From contig NZ_CP031153.1 in NCBI RefSeq assembly GCF_003352465.1, positions 1,478,465-1,542,464 on the forward strand: DNA of 64,000 nucleotides, given 5' to 3'. Under the pieces are notes generated by a model. It saw only the letters and a list, made by a program, of their open reading frames with translations, did not search any database and had not been told where the DNA came from. The stretch comes from Kordia sp. SMS9. GTDB lineage: Bacteria > Bacteroidota > Bacteroidia > Flavobacteriales > Flavobacteriaceae. Shown piece by piece: positions 59,327 through 64,000 of this stretch (the first letter of the stretch is position 1; every line of letters starts with the position of its first letter). A program made the translations under genes and the position numbers.

Positions 59327-61105
59327 ATGCCATCACAGAAAAAATCACGCTTTACACGCTTTTTAATTTGGAGATACAAACATATTTCCAATAAAAATTT
59401 CGTGTATATATTAAGTGTTTTAGTCGGTTTAAGCTCTGGTTTGGTGGCAGTAACGATTAAAAACATCACGTTTTCTATTCAGGCATTGTTGGAAAACGGA
59501 ATTATCTTTTCTAAAAACCAATTGTACTTTATTTTGCCCATTATCGGCTTGTTTTTGGTATATGTATTGTTGCGATTCGTCTTTAAAAAAGAAACCGAAC
59601 ACGCCATTTCTTCTATTCTGTATGCGTTATCGAAACGTACGGGCATCATGGAAAATCACAAAATGTACATTCCGCTACTTACCGCACCGTTAACGGTTGG
59701 TTTTGGAGGTTCCGTCGGATTGCTCGGACCAGCAGTAGCTTCAGGTTCTGCCATAAGTTCCAACATTAGCAAATTGTTTCATATTGACAGCAAAACGCGG
59801 ATGTTGTTGATTGGTTGTGCGGCGGCTGGTGCCATTTCGTCCATCTTTAAATCGCCCATTGCAGCCATTATATTTGCGATAGAAGTGTTCAGTCTCGATT
59901 TAACCTTAACGTCTTTAATTCCGTTGTTATTAGCATCAGTTTCGGCAGTAGTAACGTCGTATTTTTTCTTGGGAAATGAAAACTTATTCAATTTCAATCT
60001 TATAGAACAATTTCAGTTGGGCGACATTCCTTTTTACATTTTACTAGGTGTAGGAACGGCTTTTGCGTCTATTTACTTTACCAAAATGCACTTTGGGATT
60101 ACAAAATTTTTTGAACGCTTTCGCGAGAAGAAACACAGACTCATTATTGGCGGATTGACCATTGGTGTCATGCTGTATTTTATTCCGCCGCTCTACGGAG
60201 AAGGTTTCGGATTCATTACCAATCTGTTAGATGGCAATCATATAGAAGCACTCGGAACCACACCTTTAGATAAGTATACAGACAATATTTGGGTCGTCAT
60301 TCTATTATTGATCGGAATCACCATTTTTAAAGCAGTAGCAATGACAACAACTTTTGCTGCGGGCGGTTCGGGCGGAATTTTCATTCCAACAATGGTCATG
60401 GGAAGTGCGCTCGGAAATGTGGTTGCGAAAATCATCAATCAATTAGGATTTAGTGTTTCGGAAGCTAATTTTACACTCGTCGGAATGGCAGGATTAATTG
60501 CAGGCGTATTGCATGCGCCGTTAACCGCTATTTTCTTAATTGCAGAAATAACGGGCGGTTATGACTTATTTGTACCTTTAATGTTGACGTGTGCGATTTC
60601 GTTTCTTATCACAAAAAATCTATTAAATTATACCATTTACACACGTGAATTAGCCGCTACGGGCGATTTACTAACGCACAATAAAGACGAAACGGTACTT
60701 ACGTTGATGGCTTTGGATACCGTAATTGAGAAAAACTTTAGCATCATTCAGCCACAAATGACTTTGGGACAAATGCTGCATGAAGCGGTGGCAAAATCGA
60801 ATCGAAATTTATTTCCTGTGGTCGATGATGAAGACAATTTGGTCGGTATTATTTTGCTGGATGATATTCGTGAATTTATGTTTGATACCGCGTTGTACGA
60901 GTCACTTCACGTAGATGACATTATGCATCACGCGCCCGATTATATTATTTATGAAGAAGACAATATGAAAACCGTCATGAAAAAGTTTCAAGATAGCAGC
61001 GCATGGAATTTACCAGTGTTGAAAAATGAAAAATATTACGGATTCGTCTCAAAATCGAAATTATTGACGGCGTATCGCAGAAAGTTGATTAATTTTACGC
61101 GATAA
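59327..61105 (+). CDS. ClC-family chloride channel/transporter with CBS domains, atypical gating residues
   Basis: The 592-residue protein has a ClC membrane domain (about 20-430) and a C-terminal CBS pair (about 465-585: MALDTVIEKNFSIIQPQMTLGQML, VDDIMHHAPDYIIYEEDNMKTVMKKF). ClC motifs: GFGGSVGLLGPAVASG (about 125-140), IFKSPIAAIIFAIEVFS (about 166-182) and AAGGSGGIFIPTMVMG (about 344-359). In E. coli ClC the first motif is GREGP with the gating Glu148; here that place is Leu. The internal Glu203 place is Val, as in animal ClC channels. Exchange of Cl-/H+ as in ClC-ec1 is thus unlikely, and passive conduction is possible. Confidence 0.93.
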   Translation: MPSQKKSRFTRFLIWRYKHISNKNFVYILSVLVGLSSGLVAVTIKNITFSIQALLENGIIFSKNQLYFILPIIGLFLVYVLLRFVFKKETEHAISSILYALSKRTGIMENHKMYIPLLTAPLTVGFGGSVGLLGPAVASGSAISSNISKLFHIDSKTRMLLIGCAAAGAISSIFKSPIAAIIFAIEVFSLDLTLTSLIPLLLASVSAVVTSYFFLGNENLFNFNLIEQFQLGDIPFYILLGVGTAFASIYFTKMHFGITKFFERFREKKHRLIIGGLTIGVMLYFIPPLYGEGFGFITNLLDGNHIEALGTTPLDKYTDNIWVVILLLIGITIFKAVAMTTTFAAGGSGGIFIPTMVMGSALGNVVAKIINQLGFSVSEANFTLVGMAGLIAGVLHAPLTAIFLIAEITGGYDLFVPLMLTCAISFLITKNLLNYTIYTRELAATGDLLTHNKDETVLTLMALDTVIEKNFSIIQPQMTLGQMLHEAVAKSNRNLFPVVDDEDNLVGIILLDDIREFMFDTALYESLHVDDIMHHAPDYIIYEEDNMKTVMKKFQDSSAWNLPVLKNEKYYGFVSKSKLLTAYRRKLINFTR

Positions 61106-61120
61106 TTTGTATTTTTCAGC

Positions 61121-61642
61121 ATGAGATATATTTTCAGCATATTGATATTAGTATTTGCCTCTTCAATTGTTCTTTCTCAAGAATTAAAAATTGTTGATAG
61201 AGATGGATTTTCAATAGCGTTTCCATCAAACTGGGAAGAAAAAGAAATGCCGGGTCATCTTATTTATATTATGGAATCTGATAAAGAATCAGAAGGTTAC
61301 TTACTAACTTTAGGAGTACAAGTCACAAAAGAGAAAGAAACTTTAGAAGAATTTATAAAGCGATATGAACACGATTTATTAAATAATACAACTTATAAAG
61401 ATTGTAAAATTGAATTGAAAAAAGAAATATCTTCTGGTGGTAAAAAAGGGATGCGTTATTTTTGTCATGCAATAGCTGCACACATTCCAATAGAAATTAT
61501 CAGCTTCGCTATTGAACATGATGGGCAAATTATTTTGACAACTGCAACTGCTTTTTGGCTCGATCCTTCTAAAAAAACAACAGATTTTATACTATTATTC
61601 AATACAATTGAAAAAATACTTAATTCAATAAAAGTAGCATAG
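61121..61642 (+). CDS. Secreted PsbP/DcrB-like protein
   Basis: The 173-residue protein has signal MRYIFSILILVFASSIVLSQ. The mature part begins RDGFSIAFPSNWEEKEMPGHLIYIMESD, a strand-turn pattern (FSI.FP..W) seen in PsbP/DcrB/DUF1795-type folds, and ends TTDFILLFNTIEKILNSIKVA, a terminal helix also typical. The function is unknown; DcrB-like proteins are periplasmic lipoproteins tied to envelope integrity. It is followed by a small membrane-protein gene 10 bp downstream. Confidence 0.75.
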   Translation: MRYIFSILILVFASSIVLSQELKIVDRDGFSIAFPSNWEEKEMPGHLIYIMESDKESEGYLLTLGVQVTKEKETLEEFIKRYEHDLLNNTTYKDCKIELKKEISSGGKKGMRYFCHAIAAHIPIEIISFAIEHDGQIILTTATAFWLDPSKKTTDFILLFNTIEKILNSIKVA

Positions 61643-61652
61643 ATACGATATT

Positions 61653-61892
61653 ATGAAATACTTTCTCATCACACTCATTACAGCTTTAATTGGCGTTTCA
61701 ATTTTCGCTTACAATTACGAATTTGCCGAAGAAGACTTTGATCAAAAAGTGATTGGAATTTGCATTTTGATCTTCACTTTTATTTGGATGCCTGTATTTA
61801 TTTACTATCGTTACAAGGACAAAAAAAAGGAAGATTTTATACTTTCTAACGAAAAATTGAAAGAAATGAATGACTATGGTCGAAAAGAATAA
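61653..61892 (+). CDS. Small two-span membrane protein of unknown function
   Basis: The 79-residue protein has two hydrophobic segments (about 3-20 and 35-52) separated by an acidic loop (EFAEEDFDQK), and a charged C-terminal tail (RYKDKKKEDFILSNEKLKEM). Not recognised. It is close behind the secreted PsbP-like gene and probably co-expressed with it. Confidence 0.65.
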   Translation: MKYFLITLITALIGVSIFAYNYEFAEEDFDQKVIGICILIFTFIWMPVFIYYRYKDKKKEDFILSNEKLKEMNDYGRKE

Positions 61893-61974
61893 CACAAAAA
61901 ACACACTTTATGTATGTGGGTTGTCCTTGAAAAATAGTAACTTAGTTTTCTATTAATTTTATTTTTTATCACAA

Positions 61975-62169
61975 ATGACTGGTACAGTTAAATTTTTCAA
62001 TGAAGACAAAGGTTTTGGATTCATTACCAACGACAACACAGGAAGAGACATTTTTGTTCATGTTTCCAACTTAAATGGCTTAGTATTAAACGAAGGCGAC
62101 AACGTTTCTTACGAAGAAGAAGAAGGCCGTAAAGGGATGGTTGCTACACAAGTGCAAATTATTGAATAA
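61975..62169 (+). CDS. Cold-shock-domain protein
   Basis: The 64-residue single cold-shock domain has RNP1 KGFGFITND (about 12-20) and RNP2-like DIFVHVSNL (about 25-33). It starts MTGTVKFFNEDKGFGF, the typical start. It binds single-stranded RNA or DNA and acts as an RNA chaperone; whether cold-induced cannot be told. It is monocistronic, ending in a terminator at 62201. Confidence 0.97.
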   Translation: MTGTVKFFNEDKGFGFITNDNTGRDIFVHVSNLNGLVLNEGDNVSYEEEEGRKGMVATQVQIIE

Positions 62170-62200
62170 ATTGTTCAACAAACCCACCGTTACAAGTTAC

Positions 62201-62228
62201 ACGCGCAATGAAAGTTGCGCGTTTTTTG
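62201..62228 (+). terminator. Intrinsic terminator after the cold-shock gene
   Basis: ACGCGCAA (62201-62208), loop TGAAAG, TTGCGCGT (62215-62222), then TTTTTG. A perfect 8-bp GC-rich stem with a T-run. Confidence 0.85.
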
Positions 62229-62230
62229 TT

Positions 62231-62256
62231 ATACCAATTTACATTTAAAATGGTAT
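62231..62256. repeat. Solo end of the ACCAATTTACA repeat family
   Basis: ATACCAATTTACATTTAAAA followed by TGGTAT matches the right end of the MITE-like element at 53746-53887 at about 24 of 27 positions, and is itself palindromic at its borders (ATACCA/TGGTAT). The tadA stop codon overlaps its end. A shorter relative (ATACCAAT...ATTGGTAT) lies at 1392-1418. Confidence 0.6.
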
Positions 62257-62711
62257 TAGTTTAAATTTCGTCTTTGAATAAAAAACTGTTTCAGCAATTG
62301 TGAAGCTTCTTCTGCTAATACGCCGCCTTTCATCACGGTTTTTGGATGTAGTTTAGTGTTTAAATTGATGCAACCACGTTCGGTATCGCGTGCGCCGTAG
62401 ACAATATTTGATATTTGACTCCAATACAACGCGCCAGCACACATTTGGCAAGGTTCAAGCGTAACGTAGAGCGTACATCTTTTTAAATATTTTCCGCCTA
62501 AAAAATTTGCGGCTGCGGTAATTGCCATCATTTCAGCATGCGCTGTGACATCGTTTAAGGTTTCTGTTAAGTTATGTCCGCGCGCAATCACTCTATTGTC
62601 AATGACAATCACAGCACCTACGGGAATTTCGCCTTTTTCAAACGCAAATTCGGCTTCTTGCAGTGCTTTTTTCATAAAGTAGTTGTCGTCAAAGATGTTT
62701 TCGAGTTGCAT
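62256..62711 (-). CDS. tadA: tRNA-specific adenosine deaminase TadA-like
   Basis: TadA converts A34 to inosine in tRNA(Arg) ACG, allowing it to read three codons. The 151-residue zinc enzyme has DVTAHAEMMAITAA (about 54-67; His ligand, catalytic Glu) and LEPCQMCAGALYWSQI (about 85-100; two Cys ligands), with MKKALQEAEFAFEKGEIPVGAVIV at the start. Other nucleoside deaminases such as guanine deaminase have similar motifs, so identity with TadA is likely but not absolute. It is divergent from dxs, with 84 bp between them. Confidence 0.9.
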   Translation of the reverse strand: MQLENIFDDNYFMKKALQEAEFAFEKGEIPVGAVIVIDNRVIARGHNLTETLNDVTAHAEMMAITAAANFLGGKYLKRCTLYVTLEPCQMCAGALYWSQISNIVYGARDTERGCINLNTKLHPKTVMKGGVLAEEASQLLKQFFIQRRNLN

Positions 62712-62795
62712 GGATGAAAGTATTATGATGTAAAATTAGTAAGTTTTTAGTGAACCAACTTCAAAAATCGTAATTTTATACCTTGAAAATCCCGC

Positions 62796-64000
62796 ATGAA
62801 AAATTTACTTTCACATATCAATTCACCAACCGATTTACGGAAACTTTCCAAAAAAGAACTTCCTCAAGTTGCGCAAGAATTACGCGAATTTATTATTGAC
62901 ATTGTTTCTGTGAAAGAAGGACATTTAGGCGCAAGCTTGGGCGTGGTCGATTTGACAATTGCGCTACATTATGTGTTTAACACGCCAAAAGATTTGCTCG
63001 TTTGGGATGTGGGACATCAAGCATACGGACATAAGATTTTAACCGAAAGACGCGAAGTTTTCCACACAAACCGACAAAAAAAAGGCATTTCTGGTTTTCC
63101 TAAACGCGAGGAAAGTGAATACGATACGTTTGGCGTGGGACATTCGTCAACGGCGATTTCCGCAGCGTTGGGAATGGCGATTGCGTCCAAGTTACAACAG
63201 AATTTTACCAAACAACATATTGCCGTTGTTGGCGATGCTTCTATTGCAAGCGGAATGGCGTTTGAAGCCATGAACCATGCAGGCGTTACGGATACGAACA
63301 TTTTGATTATTTTGAATGATAACGCTATCGGAATTGATCCAAGTGTAGGCGCATTAAAAATGTATTTGACCAATGTAAAGAAAGGCACACAGAAGCAAGA
63401 TAATATTTTTGAAGCCCTAAATTTCAACTATTCGGGACCGATTGACGGACATGATATTATTGCGGTTGTAGCTGAATTGGAACGCTTAAAAACGGTCAAA
63501 GGGCCAAAGTTTTTGCATGTCATTACCACGAAAGGCAAAGGATTGCAAAAAGCTGAAGAAGATCAAGTGAAATATCATGCGCCCGGGAAGTTTGATAAAT
63601 TTACTGGCGAACTGAAACCCAAAAATACCGCACATTTACCGCCAAAGTTTCAAGATGTATTTGGACATACGATTGTAGAATTAGCGCAAAAAAATGAAAA
63701 AATTGTGGGAATTACGCCTGCCATGCCCACAGGAAGTTCATTAAAATTTATGATGGAAGCTATTCCCGATAGAGCATTTGATGTTGGGATTGCCGAACAA
63801 CACGCAGTGACGCTGGCGGCCGGAATGGCAACCCAAGGTTTAGTTCCGTTTTGTAATGTGTATTCTACATTTTTGCAACGCGCGTACGATCAGGTGATTC
63901 ATGATGTAGCATTGCAGAATTTACCTGTCATTTTTTGTTTGGACAGAGCTGGTTTGGTAGGACAAGATGGCGCTACACATCACGGTGTGTTTGATTTGGC
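62796..64000 (+). CDS. dxs: 1-deoxy-D-xylulose-5-phosphate synthase, partial (3' end outside window)
   Basis: 401 codons are visible before the right edge. DXS condenses pyruvate and glyceraldehyde-3-phosphate, starting the MEP isoprenoid pathway that feeds the prenyl synthase at 44.9 kb. The thiamine-diphosphate motif reads VVGDASIASGMAFEAMNHAG (about 148-167) up to LNDNAIGIDP; the usual GDG is GDA here. The transketolase-like second domain has GIAEQHAVTLAAGMA (about 342-356). The N-terminal VKEGHLGASLGVVDLTIALH and WDVGHQAYGHKIL are typical. The start ATG at 62796 gives MKNLLSHINSPTDLRKLS, as in the family. Confidence 0.95.
   Translation, partial: MKNLLSHINSPTDLRKLSKKELPQVAQELREFIIDIVSVKEGHLGASLGVVDLTIALHYVFNTPKDLLVWDVGHQAYGHKILTERREVFHTNRQKKGISGFPKREESEYDTFGVGHSSTAISAALGMAIASKLQQNFTKQHIAVVGDASIASGMAFEAMNHAGVTDTNILIILNDNAIGIDPSVGALKMYLTNVKKGTQKQDNIFEALNFNYSGPIDGHDIIAVVAELERLKTVKGPKFLHVITTKGKGLQKAEEDQVKYHAPGKFDKFTGELKPKNTAHLPPKFQDVFGHTIVELAQKNEKIVGITPAMPTGSSLKFMMEAIPDRAFDVGIAEQHAVTLAAGMATQGLVPFCNVYSTFLQRAYDQVIHDVALQNLPVIFCLDRAGLVGQDGATHHGVFDL

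Overview
The window is AT-rich DNA from a member of the Bacteroidota, most likely a marine Flavobacteriaceae of the Kordia type. The genus is an inference. It rests on a C-terminal Por/type IX sorting domain, an S46 dipeptidyl peptidase, several perfect TAnnTTTG promoter boxes just upstream of genes, few Shine-Dalgarno sites, and short 'GG' leader peptides like flavobacterial class I lanthipeptide precursors. No tRNA, rRNA, CRISPR array or prophage was seen.

Region 1 (1-9.5 kb) is a haem biosynthesis cluster on the minus strand: hemA, a hemC-hemD fusion, hemE and hemF. A divergent AraC-type regulator sits beyond hemA. The cluster is interrupted by a four-helix-bundle gene and an alkB-like gene, each bracketed by 7-bp tandem repeats. 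A GNAT gene, an EI24-domain gene and two small 'GG-leader' peptide genes follow; the peptide pair has its own terminator, and hemF has its own promoter. The hemA/araC intergenic region holds a 36-bp near-perfect palindrome and one copy of a 24-bp exact repeat whose other copy lies inside the araC coding region. Two more haem genes follow further along: hemH (15.0 kb, with a MATE transporter) and hemJ (21.1 kb). hemB and hemL are not in the window.

Region 2 (9.8-40.8 kb) is mostly housekeeping and secreted proteins: a class V PLP enzyme, a giant TraB/GumN protein, an operon of a VPS10/BNR protein, hemJ, a histidine kinase and an enoyl-CoA hydratase, then a T9SS cargo protein and a complete IS element (25.16-26.81 kb, 18-bp perfect inverted repeats). 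After that come a DPP7-type peptidase, a PA0069-type radical SAM protein, a second AraC regulator, an HD hydrolase, an acyltransferase, a bacilliredoxin, a TerB/DnaJ protein, a HupE-like protein, a dCMP deaminase, an S41 protease, a short flavoprotein, MarC and a DUF3109 protein.

Region 3 (41-53 kb) holds class Ia ribonucleotide reductase (nrdB-nrdA), a polyprenyl diphosphate synthase, and a divergent TetR-TolC-adaptor-RND efflux operon that again contains an inserted four-helix-bundle gene.

Region 4 (53-64 kb) contains a MORN-like secreted protein and a MITE-like element directly upstream of a two-gene unit: a DUF6345-like protein with a caspase-type His/Cys pair, and an unknown partner. 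Then come aspS, a third GG-leader peptide on the opposite strand, two overlapping lipoprotein genes, a ClC-family protein that lacks both signature glutamates, small proteins, a cold-shock protein, tadA, and dxs running off the right edge.

Intergenic DNA carries several dispersed repeat families: heptad satellites, a TCGAG-containing family, a GATTCY..RGAATGAC hairpin family and ACCAATTTACA-ended elements. The strongest candidates for something new are the caspase-like pair, the orphan GG-leader peptides, the heptad-bracketed gene insertions and the hemA/araC operator region.
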